Source: an uncultured Arthrobacter sp. (GTDB lineage: Bacteria > Actinomycetota > Actinomycetes > Actinomycetales > Micrococcaceae). From it: DNA of 64,000 bases. Positions within the stretch are counted from its first letter, which is position 1. Each line of letters starts with the position of its first letter. Made by a program: the position numbers and the translations under genes. Under the pieces are notes generated by a model. The model had not been told where the DNA came from and searched no databases. It saw only the letters and a list, made by a program, of their open reading frames with translations. The stretch is from NCBI RefSeq assembly GCF_947493765.1, contig NZ_CANLSZ010000002.1, positions 124,001 through 188,000 of the forward strand, read 5' to 3'. Shown piece by piece: positions 34,734-42,309 of the stretch.

Positions 34734-34882
34734 CAGCACCTTTCGATTGGACTTTTCGGTCTCCTGTAGAAGTATACTGGGATCGCTGGCTCCGATTTCT
34801 GCGATTCCCCCATACGCAGAACGCGGAGCCAGCTCCATTTCAGGCGGTTCTGGGCTTCTCCCAAGGACGAGTCACCTCGCCG

Positions 34883-35110
34883 CTACCACCGCACCTTCCT
34901 CTCCTGCTTCCCCTGCTTGCCGCTCTGGTGGGCCGCTTTCACGTGTCCGGCCCCGGTGGCTGCGGTGGGACTGGCCGCATGATTCTTCCTGGCGAGCGCG
35001 AGCCGGGCCCGCGGGTCGTCCTGCACACTCCTCGCTGGAGCTTCCCCCGCACTCGGTGTGGCTTCGTCGGTTCCGCCGTTCGCTGCGGATCGGTCATCGT
35101 TGCTGGTCAT
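34883..35110 (-). CDS. Small hydrophilic protein of unknown function
   Basis: 75 aa from the ATG at 35110 with GAAAGGA at good distance. The sequence is polar and low in complexity, with an acidic N-terminal half (MTSNDDRSAANGGTDEATPS) and a basic C-terminus ending GKQERKVRW. The region RARLALARKNHAASPT resembles short actinobacterial DUF5302-type proteins, but the match is weak. No membrane segment or cysteine is present. Confidence 0.55.
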   Translation of the reverse strand: MTSNDDRSAANGGTDEATPSAGEAPARSVQDDPRARLALARKNHAASPTAATGAGHVKAAHQSGKQGKQERKVRW

Positions 35111-35345
35111 GGTGTTCCTTTCGGGTGCCCCACGGAACGGCCCGCGACCGACACAGGACGGAAAGTCTTCTGTGAGGATGGTCGGAGGACTTCTGTGGCG
35201 CGCTTGGAGGGGTGTCATCGACAAGTGGCGCTGAAATCGTGGCGGGGGCCGCGATTACTGGAACAGAAGTGTCCTCATGCCGGATGACGCTACACCCACG
35301 TGTCGAGGGCGACAAGGGACTGGCTGCCTCCTTGCGGCACCGTGG

Positions 35346-36599
35346 TCAGCGCGACCGGGTGTCCCGCGGCACCACATCCGCGTAGACGAGGCGGTGCCCA
35401 CTCGCGGGGAAGGGAGCGATACCCGTCAGCTCGGAGCCCGGGAGGCCGGCCCTGGGCCAGAGGACGCCGGAGGAGGAGATGCGGAGCGTCCTCGACGGCA
35501 GCACGTAGTCGGCGCGCAGATTGCCCGCTCCCTGGTCCTCGAGGTCCACGGTGTCGAACCTGGGGTCCCCCCGGTGGGTCGCATTCGCCCCGCCCTGCAG
35601 TGCCGCTGCCTCGACCGCACCCTCCGAGGACGGCAGGGGATCCTGCACCAGACTGCTGTCCAGGAGCCGGTCGATGGACGTCGACGCCGCGCCGCCGTCG
35701 AACGGGTCGATGTTCTGGTCCCCCATGACCACGAAGCGTTCACCCTGCCTCAGCCCGCCCCGTGTGCCGTCGTCGTCGTAACCGTAGGAGGCGCCGCGGA
35801 CGTAGTCGGACCAGAAGCGGACCTCGTCGCCCGTGCGCGCGCCCGCGCCATCCGAGCCTTCGGTGACCGGACCGCCCGGATGGCTCGCGAGCACGTGAAC
35901 GGTCCGGCCCGCCACGACGACCGGGACGTCCCAGTGGGAGGTGCTCGACAGGGGCAGCACTGCCAGTTCGTCGGCCGAGTACCAGGCGCCGTCCTGCGTC
36001 GTGGCCGAGTCGAGAAGCGCCCCGGGCATGTCCTTCCACAGGAAGTTGCGGAAGGTCCGGACGCCGTCCGCCTGGATGGGATACCTCGAGAACAGGACCA
36101 TGCTGTCCTGCCCCCGGAACGCGCCGGGCCCGAGCGCGTCACCGGGTCCGTCGATGCTGCCGTCGTTGTCCAGATCGAACCCGCTCGGCACTCCCGCATT
36201 GGAGGAGGGCGCATAGACGTAGGGATAGTCGAGTGGATCCTTGCCGTTCTGACCCACGCGCAGGTAGTTCCGGTAGAACAGTTCCACCGCGGCCGAGCCG
36301 GGCTCGTTGTCGAAGCCGCCGAGCAGCACCACATCCGGTCTGGCGGTCTGCAGGATCTCCGCGGTCGCCCTCGCCTGCGCACTGTCGGAGCCGCTGAGCT
36401 CCTGCACCAGTTCACCTGCGCCGGGGCGGGTCAGACCGGTGGTGAACGTCGCGAACCTGGCGTTCTGGCCACTCGCCTGAGCCCTGGAGGCGATCAGTGC
36501 ACGTTTTTCGTCCCCGTGGTCCGCCATGGCAGCCGGTGCGACGCCGAGGAGGAGCAGGGCCGCCAGCAGGGCAGCCGTGCATCGGGTGAGGACTCGCAT
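35346..36599 (-). CDS. Secreted endonuclease/exonuclease/phosphatase-family protein (second)
   Basis: 417 aa with a signal peptide ending GVAPAAMADHG near residue 27, and GGAAGGA before the ATG. EEP-fold motifs are GGFDNEPGS (Glu), LFSRYPI, VLASHPGGPV (His), VVMGDQNIDPF (Asp and Asn) and a final ASGHRLVYADV. This last motif has Gly where most EEP proteins have Asp (SDH), as in a branch of large secreted EEP proteins. It is only distantly similar to the EEP protein at the left end of the window. Substrate unknown. Confidence 0.82.
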   Translation of the reverse strand: MRVLTRCTAALLAALLLLGVAPAAMADHGDEKRALIASRAQASGQNARFATFTTGLTRPGAGELVQELSGSDSAQARATAEILQTARPDVVLLGGFDNEPGSAAVELFYRNYLRVGQNGKDPLDYPYVYAPSSNAGVPSGFDLDNDGSIDGPGDALGPGAFRGQDSMVLFSRYPIQADGVRTFRNFLWKDMPGALLDSATTQDGAWYSADELAVLPLSSTSHWDVPVVVAGRTVHVLASHPGGPVTEGSDGAGARTGDEVRFWSDYVRGASYGYDDDGTRGGLRQGERFVVMGDQNIDPFDGGAASTSIDRLLDSSLVQDPLPSSEGAVEAAALQGGANATHRGDPRFDTVDLEDQGAGNLRADYVLPSRTLRISSSGVLWPRAGLPGSELTGIAPFPASGHRLVYADVVPRDTRSR

Positions 36600-36723
36600 C
36601 GGATCCTTCCCTGCCTCGATGTGCGCTCCGCGACCCCGGGTCGGAGGCCGCTGATGGTTCGCTTGTGAAACTTAAATCCTACCGGCGGGGCGGCGCCTTC
36701 CGAAGAGATCGGCCGGTAACGAT

Positions 36724-37347
36724 TCAGGCTCGACCCGGACCGTCCCTGTGCCGGGCCACGCGGGTCGTCCGAAGGACACCGACCTCCCGTTCCGCCTCCG
36801 CGAAGACGTGTTCCGCGCGGAGCACGGCCTCGGTGTATGCGGCCAGCTCGCCCGGCTGCCCCGTCGGTGACCCGGACCCGGCGTCGCGTTCCGTCTCCGC
36901 GTCCCGCAGGGCGTGGACCACGCGCCGCGCTGCCGGATGGGAGGGGTCGTGCATCTCGGGGTGGTCGATCGCCTTCGCCGGATCGAGGTCGTAGTCGGCC
37001 CAGTGCCGGGCCACGGTGTCGTGGCGGCCGAGCAACCCGGACCATGCGATGGTCCGGGCAGCGACGACGGCCTCCTGGCGCCGCGCCCGCTCCCGGCGCC
37101 AGACCCATCCGGCAGCCACGGTGACCGCCACGGCTGCGGTGGCCGCTGCCGCCCAGAGGCCGCCGAGCGCCGCTGCCACGACGCCGGCCCCGGCGACGAC
37201 CACGACCCCGCCGAAGGCGACCCAGAAGAAGTCGTCGGTGCCGCCGCCGCTTCGTGCGAGCACATCGACACGCCATGCGGTGATCGCGGTGCCTGCCGCG
37301 ACGACCAGGCAGGCGGAGACGATCCCGAGCAGGGCGACGACGTCCAT
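36724..37347 (-). CDS. Hypothetical membrane protein
   Basis: 207 aa from the ATG at 37347, with AGGAGG at proper distance. It starts with a membrane segment (MDVVALLGIVSACLVVAAG), has two more Ala/Val-rich spans at about residues 40-80 and then a charged cytoplasmic region. The tail contains a helical stretch, AYTEAVLRAEHVFAEAEREV. I recognise no family. It stands alone between the secreted EEP gene and a tandem-repeat region. Confidence 0.65.
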   Translation of the reverse strand: MDVVALLGIVSACLVVAAGTAITAWRVDVLARSGGGTDDFFWVAFGGVVVVAGAGVVAAALGGLWAAAATAAVAVTVAAGWVWRRERARRQEAVVAARTIAWSGLLGRHDTVARHWADYDLDPAKAIDHPEMHDPSHPAARRVVHALRDAETERDAGSGSPTGQPGELAAYTEAVLRAEHVFAEAEREVGVLRTTRVARHRDGPGRA

Positions 37348-37482
37348 GATTTCCTCCTCGCCCGGCCGGCACGGCCTGGGCTCTCCTACCAGTGCAAACG
37401 AGCGGGGGCGGCGAGTCAATCCCCGATCCGGTGATGAATTCACCGGTCCGGCGCGGGTGTACCTGTGGCGGGCGCCCGTCCG

Positions 37483-37554
37483 CTCCGTCAGCGGGCGGGG
37501 CTCCGTCACCGGGTGGGGCTCCGTCACCGGGTGGGGCTCCGTCATCGGGCGGAG
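37483..37554 (+). repeat. 18-bp tandem repeat, four copies
   Basis: CTCCGTCACCGGGTGGGG and close variants repeat four times without gaps (starts 37483, 37501, 37519, 37537). Copies 2 and 3 are identical. Confidence 0.85.
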
Positions 37555-37622
37555 ATCCGGAGAGGGAGCGCCGAAGGAGAACCGGCGAGCCCTCCCGAGG
37601 AGAACGGGACGTCGGACGGAAA

Positions 37623-37650
37623 GAGGACCCCTGCATCCGCCGGGGTCCTC
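37623..37650 (-). terminator. Terminator of tRNA-Lys
   Basis: A 9-bp perfect stem (GAGGACCCC with GGGGTCCTC) followed by TTTCC in the leftward direction, just beyond the 3' end of the tRNA. Confidence 0.7.
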
Positions 37651-37662
37651 CCGCTGTCCCGG

Positions 37663-37736
37663 TGGGCCCTGTGGGGATCGAACCCACGACCCACGGATTA
37701 AAAGTCCGTTGCTCTAACCAACTGAGCTAAGGGCCC
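37663..37736 (-). tRNA. tRNA-Lys, anticodon UUU
   Basis: On the minus strand a 74-base cloverleaf can be folded. The acceptor stem is GGGCCCU with AGGGCCC, the D arm contains TTAGCTCAGTTGGTTAGAGC and the anticodon arm is ACGGACTTTTAATCCGT with anticodon TTT. The T arm contains GTGGGTTCGATCCCCAC. The discriminator base is A and CCA is not encoded. It reads AAA and AAG lysine codons. Confidence 0.95.
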
Positions 37737-37879
37737 CTGCAGCTGCCGTCCCGGGAAGCACCCGCCGGGGGCGGCTCCGCGGCGACAACCCCATCACTTT
37801 AGCGCAATCACCCTCCCACCCGGGCCAGCGCCGGCTCCCCATCGACCGGCCCGCCTATCGGCCCCGGAAAGGCCAGGAG

Positions 37880-37885
37880 TATCGT
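37880..37885 (+). promoter_or_regulatory. -10 element (leaderless) of the following gene
   Basis: TATCGT seven bases before the ATG at 37893. An AGGAG overlaps just upstream of it but is too far from the ATG to act as the RBS. Confidence 0.4.
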
Positions 37886-37892
37886 TCATCCC

Positions 37893-38540
37893 ATGGACGG
37901 CGACTACACGAGCAAGAGCCCACGGCCCCACAAACCGAAGCCATTCGCTCCCGCGGACTTCGAGGTCTTCGCGGGGGGAGTCGATCCGTCACGTGTCTCC
38001 GAGGCAGCGCACATGGCAGCGCACGCCCTGGTGCACCACGGCCGCGACGCCGACGACCCGGAGATCACGCGCCGTCTGGTGGAGCTCGCCGACCGGCAGG
38101 GCCTCGAGGCCATCGCGGAGATGTGGGCCGAGAGCCCGGCCCGCTCCCTCCCCGGTGCACTGTGGCGCCTCTACGCCCTGCGTGCGGCCACGCAGCAGAA
38201 CCCGGAGCGCATCGCGGCGTTCTTCGCCTCCGGCAAGGAGATCGCCCAGGTCTCCAATGTCGTCGCCGGTGCGGCCGAGCCGCCCGGTGCGGTGGAGATG
38301 TCCTCCATGGCCGACACCATCCTCTCGGGCGCGTTCGACGGCGAGTTCGACGTGGCGCTGGAACGCTTCGCCGCCTTCTGCCGGGTGGTGGCCCTCGGCC
38401 AGGCGAACCACGCCGACGGCGCCGACTCCGCCAACGGCTCGCACGCCTCGAAACTGACGCGGAGCTCCAGTCAGCTGGTGAGGACCGCCGAGGACCTCGA
38501 GCACGCGGCGGCGGCCTGGCGGCGCGGGGAGCTCGACTGA
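37893..38540 (+). CDS. Conserved actinobacterial protein of unknown function
   Basis: 215 aa, soluble and largely helical. Conserved-looking blocks are HKPKPFAPADFEVFAGGVDP near the start, ARSLPGALWRLYALRAATQQ in the middle and LVRTAEDLEHAAAAWRRGEL at the end. Proteins like this are common in Micrococcaceae and some carry an RNA-polymerase-beta label in databases. I see no polymerase motif, so that name should not be used. The function is not known. It lies next to tRNA-Lys, between the tRNA and the accessory aromatic gene cluster. Confidence 0.8.
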   Translation: MDGDYTSKSPRPHKPKPFAPADFEVFAGGVDPSRVSEAAHMAAHALVHHGRDADDPEITRRLVELADRQGLEAIAEMWAESPARSLPGALWRLYALRAATQQNPERIAAFFASGKEIAQVSNVVAGAAEPPGAVEMSSMADTILSGAFDGEFDVALERFAAFCRVVALGQANHADGADSANGSHASKLTRSSSQLVRTAEDLEHAAAAWRRGELD

Positions 38541-38568
38541 CCCACTCGGATGCTGGTGCGCCGGGACC

Positions 38569-39570
38569 CTACACGTCGAGCACCAGACGCGATCCCCTGC
38601 ACCGCGAGACGCAGATCATCATCGTGTCGCCCGCATCCTGTTCCTCCGGAGTGAGAAGGGAGTCCCGATGGTCGATCTCCCCGGATACCACGGCGGTCTC
38701 ACACGTTCCGCAAATCCCTCCCCTGCACGAGTTCAGTGCAGGGACGCCGGCCTCCGCCAGGGCATCGAGGATGCTGATCCCCACCGGAACCTGCACTTCC
38801 ACACCTCCGGTGGTCTCCACGGTGAATTCGTGCTCGTCCTCCACCGCGACGGGGTCCTGCGCGGCAACGAACCGTTCGAAGTGGAAGCGCGTCCGGTCGT
38901 CCCACGTCCCCGCGAGTGACGCGATCTGGTCGAGCAGGGTCGCCGGCCCGCAGACGTAGGCGTGGAACCCGCCGACACCGGTGCCGAACAGCTCCGGCAG
39001 CGGATAGCGGCCGGACGTATCGTTCGCATGGAGCTGCACCTTGTCGCCATAGCGCTCCAGTTCACTCCTGAACGCCATCGATGCCAGGGACCGCCCCAGG
39101 TAGACCAGGCGCCAGGGGATGCCCTCTTCCTCGGCGCGCGCGATCATGGGGAGGAGCGGAGTGATGCCGATACCGCCGGCGACGAAGAGGTACTCGGGAG
39201 CGGGCAGGAGCTCGAAGTTGTTCCTGGGTGAGCGGACCCTGACGCTGTCCCCGGGGCGGAGTCCCTCGTGGATGTACGCCGAGCCGCCGCGGCCCGATGC
39301 CTCACGGAGGACTCCCAACCGCCACGTCCCTGCTCCCGGTTCGGAACACAGCGAGTACTGGCGGAGAAGACCATTCGGTAGCAGCACGTCGACATGTGAT
39401 CCCGGAGTCCACGAAGGGAGTCCGCCCTCGGTGCGGGGGCGGAGATGGACGGAGACCACCCGGTCGGATTCCGGGCGGATCTCGTCGATGACCACCTCCG
39501 TGTACCCGTCGTCGGCGCCTCCTGCACCCGGTGGGCCCAGGTGCAGTCCGGCAGTAGGGACGGTGCCCAT
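38569..39570 (-). CDS. FMN/NAD/[2Fe-2S] oxidoreductase (PDR/VanB type)
   Basis: 333 aa. Three domains in order are a flavin barrel (RQYSLCSEPG), an NAD-binding domain (FVAGGIGITPLLPMI, then AYVCGPATLL) and a C-terminal plant-type [2Fe-2S] domain, CRGGICGTC plus a distal Cys in MMICVSRC. This is the phthalate dioxygenase reductase layout used by VanB-type partners of oxygenases and by the reductase part of class VII P450s. GGAGG precedes the ATG. It ends a leftward unit with the lyase gene; a P450 gene is divergent nearby and no oxygenase of another type is present, so it probably feeds electrons to the P450. Confidence 0.9.
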   Translation of the reverse strand: MGTVPTAGLHLGPPGAGGADDGYTEVVIDEIRPESDRVVSVHLRPRTEGGLPSWTPGSHVDVLLPNGLLRQYSLCSEPGAGTWRLGVLREASGRGGSAYIHEGLRPGDSVRVRSPRNNFELLPAPEYLFVAGGIGITPLLPMIARAEEEGIPWRLVYLGRSLASMAFRSELERYGDKVQLHANDTSGRYPLPELFGTGVGGFHAYVCGPATLLDQIASLAGTWDDRTRFHFERFVAAQDPVAVEDEHEFTVETTGGVEVQVPVGISILDALAEAGVPALNSCRGGICGTCETAVVSGEIDHRDSLLTPEEQDAGDTMMICVSRCRGSRLVLDV

Positions 39571-39600
39571 GACGTACCTCCAATGCGATGTATCCGGGAG

Positions 39601-39617
39601 ACCGGGATCATCCCGGT
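39601..39617. promoter_or_regulatory. Palindrome upstream of the reductase gene
   Basis: ACCGGGATCATCCCGGT, an 8-bp stem about a single central base, 31 bases before the reductase start. It could be an operator or a short RNA hairpin in the lyase-reductase gap. Confidence 0.4.
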
Positions 39618-39691
39618 ATGGGAGCCCCTGTGAGGGCGAAGATCGTGCCTGTCCTGACGGAGGACCGGGACGAATGCCTGGCGGTCGCCGA

Positions 39692-41365
39692 TCAGTCGAC
39701 GAGCACCCGGTTCACTTCTTCCACCACTGATCCGGCATGGACGAGGTCACGTGCCCTCCGGACCCGGGGATACAGCACGACGTCGGACGTGATGTGGTCG
39801 ACCGGGCGACCGTCCTGCGACGTGCTGCTGCGAAGCAGGGCCAGCGCCGACGCCGACGCCCTGCCCATCCGCGCCTCCCCCGTCGACTCCAGACCGGCAC
39901 GAAGTTCCAGGGCCTGGGCCGCCATGAGCAGTTCGACGCCGACCACGGTCTCGATGTTCTCCACGATCTGGCGTGCATGCCGCCCGGCGTTGTTGGCCAT
40001 GGACACGTGGTCCTCCTGATTGGCGCACGTGGGGATCGAGTCCACGGAGTCCGGGTGGGCCAGGGTCTTGCAGTCCGAGACCAGGGCAGCGGCCAGATAC
40101 TGCGGCAGCATGTAGCCGCAGTCCAGGCCGGTCTGCTCCGAATCGATGAGCATGTCCGGGAGCCCGCGGTTCAGCGTGCCGTCGTCCAGGCGGAAGAGGC
40201 GGCGTTCCGTGATCGAGCCGATCTCGGTGACCACGATGGAGATGAAATCGGCTGCGAAGGCGACGTACTCGGCATGGAAGTTCCCGCCCGAGACCGCTTT
40301 CAGCGACCGCGTGTCGGGCAGCGCGGGCAGGATCAGCGGGTTGTCCGTCGCCGCGTTGATCTCGTTCTCCAGGATCCCCGCGGCGAAGGCAAGGGTGTCC
40401 TTGATGGGGCCGAAGACCTGTGGGACACACCGGAGGGAGTAGGCGTCCTGCGGCGGTTGGCGCTTGGGATCGGTGGACGCGTTGCCGTCGATCAGGGTCG
40501 AATCGGCGAGGAGTTCACGCATGCGGGCGGCGACCTCGATCTGGCCGCGCTGTCCCCGCGCCCGGTGCAACTCGTCGATGAACGCATCCCCGAAACCCAT
40601 CACGGCCTCGAGCGTCATCGCCGCGGTGATCTGCGCCGTCTCGAGCAGATTCTGTGCGTCGACGAGGGCCAGCGCGGCCTGGGCGGCCGAGAACGAGGTG
40701 CCGTTGAGCAGGGCCAGTCCGTCCTTCGCACCCAGGGGCAGCCGCTCGATGCCGGCCGCCTCCATGGCCGTCATTCCCGAGACGATCGTGCCCGCGAGCA
40801 TGGCCTCCCCGGAGTCGAGGTTGATGTCCTCACCGGCGTGCGAGCGGGACATGACGATCGCAACGTGTGCCAACGGAATCAGGTCACCGGAGGCGCCGAG
40901 TGATCCGTACTCCGGGATGGCGGGGCACACTCCGGCATTGAGCATGTCCGCGAGCGTGCTGATGATCTCCGGGCGAATACCCGAATACCCCTGCGCCAGG
41001 GAGACGATCCGGATGAACATGGTCGCGCGAACCACTTCCTCGTCCACGAAGCGTCCCACCCCGGAGGCGTTGGACAGCACCAGGCGGCGGGAGAGTTCCG
41101 CGGCGTCCGCCGGTTCGGAGAACGCCCGACGGCCGGCGAGTGAACCGAATCCTGTGTTCACGGAGTAGATCGGTGGTGTCTTCGTGTCCCCGCCCATGGA
41201 ATCCACGATTCCCTGGAGCCATTCCTGCGACGGACGCATCGACTCGAAGACGGCCTCGTCGATCACCACGCGGCGTCGGTTGCGGGCCACCTCGACCATG
41301 TCCTCGAGCGTGGCGCGATGGACGCCGATCGTCACGGGTGTCGTCTCAGGCAGTACTGCAGTCAT
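39692..41365 (-). CDS. Aromatic amino acid lyase family enzyme (HAL/PAL/TAL fold), non-histidase type
   Basis: 557 aa from the ATG at 41365, with GGGAG upstream. The MIO cofactor triad Ala158-Ser159-Gly160 lies in PEYGSLGASGDLIPLAHV, and the catalytic Tyr67 in YSVNTGFGSLAG. The selectivity pair in LVLSNASGVG is Ser98-Asn99, where histidases have Ser-His and bacterial tyrosine lyases His-Leu. The later NQEDHVSMA motif is kept. Family members eliminate ammonia from an aromatic amino acid to give a cinnamate-like acid; some are aminomutases. No hutU, hutI or hutG gene is near, and the neighbours are P450, reductase and IclR, so histidine catabolism is unlikely. Substrate unknown: Tyr, Phe or a derivative are candidates. 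Confidence 0.88.
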   Translation of the reverse strand: MTAVLPETTPVTIGVHRATLEDMVEVARNRRRVVIDEAVFESMRPSQEWLQGIVDSMGGDTKTPPIYSVNTGFGSLAGRRAFSEPADAAELSRRLVLSNASGVGRFVDEEVVRATMFIRIVSLAQGYSGIRPEIISTLADMLNAGVCPAIPEYGSLGASGDLIPLAHVAIVMSRSHAGEDINLDSGEAMLAGTIVSGMTAMEAAGIERLPLGAKDGLALLNGTSFSAAQAALALVDAQNLLETAQITAAMTLEAVMGFGDAFIDELHRARGQRGQIEVAARMRELLADSTLIDGNASTDPKRQPPQDAYSLRCVPQVFGPIKDTLAFAAGILENEINAATDNPLILPALPDTRSLKAVSGGNFHAEYVAFAADFISIVVTEIGSITERRLFRLDDGTLNRGLPDMLIDSEQTGLDCGYMLPQYLAAALVSDCKTLAHPDSVDSIPTCANQEDHVSMANNAGRHARQIVENIETVVGVELLMAAQALELRAGLESTGEARMGRASASALALLRSSTSQDGRPVDHITSDVVLYPRVRRARDLVHAGSVVEEVNRVLVD

Positions 41366-42128
41366 CAAGGGTCTCCCTGGTGGATTTCGGTGGTGGGCCA
41401 CTGTTCAGCGCCCCTGAAAGAGTTTCCGCTGCCTCGCGCATGACTGTCAGCGTGGACGCTACCCACGGTTTGGAGCCGCAGCGGGCCTCGGGGCCGGCCA
41501 CGTTGAGCGAACACGCGAGTTCACCGCGGTGCATGACGGGAACGGCGATCGAGACCGATCCCTCGTCCAACTCGCCCCGGGACACGACCACACCCGAGGC
41601 ACGCACCATCGGAATACTGGCCAGCAGCTGCTCCCGGGTGAGGGTCTTCTCGGTGAAGCGGGTCATGGGTCCGTCGAGAACCTGGTGGACCACCTCCGGC
41701 GGCGCCCATGAGAGCACCATGCGCTGACCGGCCCCCGCATACAGCGGAAGCAACTCGTTGACGGCGAACGTGTACTTCAGCGACTTGCGCGTCTCCTCGC
41801 GAAGCAGGCACATGCCCTGGTCGCCGACCCGGACGATCATCACGGCGGTCTCACCCACCTGGTCGACGATCGACCGCAGGACCGCGTTTCCCATGTCGAC
41901 CAGGACGGACTGGGCTGCCGGCCGACCCGCGACATCGAGGACCCTTCGTCCCACGCGGTACAGGCCCTCGTCCTCCGTCACGAAGCCCTGGTCCCGCAGG
42001 ACCCTGAAGTACCGGTAGGCGGAGCTGACGGGGATGCGGAGGTCGCGGGCAACCGTCTCGACAGTCGTCTCGCCGTCGGCGAGCACCTCAGCCAGGATTG
42101 CCAGCCCCCGCTCGAAGGACGACGACAT
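41346..42128 (-). CDS. IclR-family transcriptional regulator
   Basis: 260 aa from the ATG at 42128, with AGGAG at good distance. The N-terminal winged HTH reads RGLAILAEVLADGETTVETV, then RDLRIPVSSAYRYFRVL. The C-terminal IclR effector domain contains SLKYTFAVNELLPLYAGAGQ, typical of regulators of aromatic-acid pathways (PcaR/PobR-like). Its last 20 bases overlap the start of the lyase gene, so both are co-expressed. The P450 gene is divergent, and an imperfect dyad in the gap overlaps the P450 promoter. The effector may be the lyase product (inference). Confidence 0.9.
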   Translation of the reverse strand: MSSSFERGLAILAEVLADGETTVETVARDLRIPVSSAYRYFRVLRDQGFVTEDEGLYRVGRRVLDVAGRPAAQSVLVDMGNAVLRSIVDQVGETAVMIVRVGDQGMCLLREETRKSLKYTFAVNELLPLYAGAGQRMVLSWAPPEVVHQVLDGPMTRFTEKTLTREQLLASIPMVRASGVVVSRGELDEGSVSIAVPVMHRGELACSLNVAGPEARCGSKPWVASTLTVMREAAETLSGALNSGPPPKSTRETLDDCSTA

Positions 42129-42205
42129 GGGCACTCCTCTCCCGGCAGTGTGACGCGCCGCACATGAGCGGCTTCCCGTCGATCGTCCACCCCGCGGGCA
42201 GGGAT

Positions 42206-42243
42206 GACAATTTCGGTTCCCGCAGGATGAGAACCACATTGTC
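42206..42243. promoter_or_regulatory. Candidate IclR operator, imperfect dyad
   Basis: The left half GACAATTTCGGTTC (42206-42219) and the right half GAACCACATTGTC (42231-42243) are inverted, with 11 bases between them. The right half overlaps the -35 hexamer of the P450 gene. Confidence 0.5.
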
Positions 42244-42268
42244 CAGAAATCCTGTGGATCGCTAGGTT
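42239..42268 (+). promoter_or_regulatory. Promoter of the P450 gene
   Basis: TTGTCC (42239-42244) and TAGGTT (42263-42268), 18 bases apart, about 42 bases upstream of the P450 ATG. Confidence 0.5.
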
Positions 42269-42309
42269 GAAGTCCGCTCCATCCTTCGTCAGACGGGAAG
42301 CAGGAACGC

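Larger units (their letters stand above)
37348..37662. other. Intergenic region between the hypothetical membrane gene and tRNA-Lys
   Basis: 315 bases without a gene. It contains a four-copy 18-bp tandem repeat (37483-37554) and the tRNA terminator (37623-37650). Nothing else is recognisable. Confidence 0.7.

Noticed and set aside
37893-38540. DNA-directed RNA polymerase beta subunit
   Set aside because: A name sometimes attached to such proteins, but the 215-aa sequence has no polymerase motif and is far too short.
39692-41365. Histidine ammonia-lyase hutH of a histidine degradation operon
   Set aside because: The selectivity pair is Ser-Asn instead of Ser-His, and no hutU, hutI or hutG gene is adjacent. 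The neighbours are P450-related.
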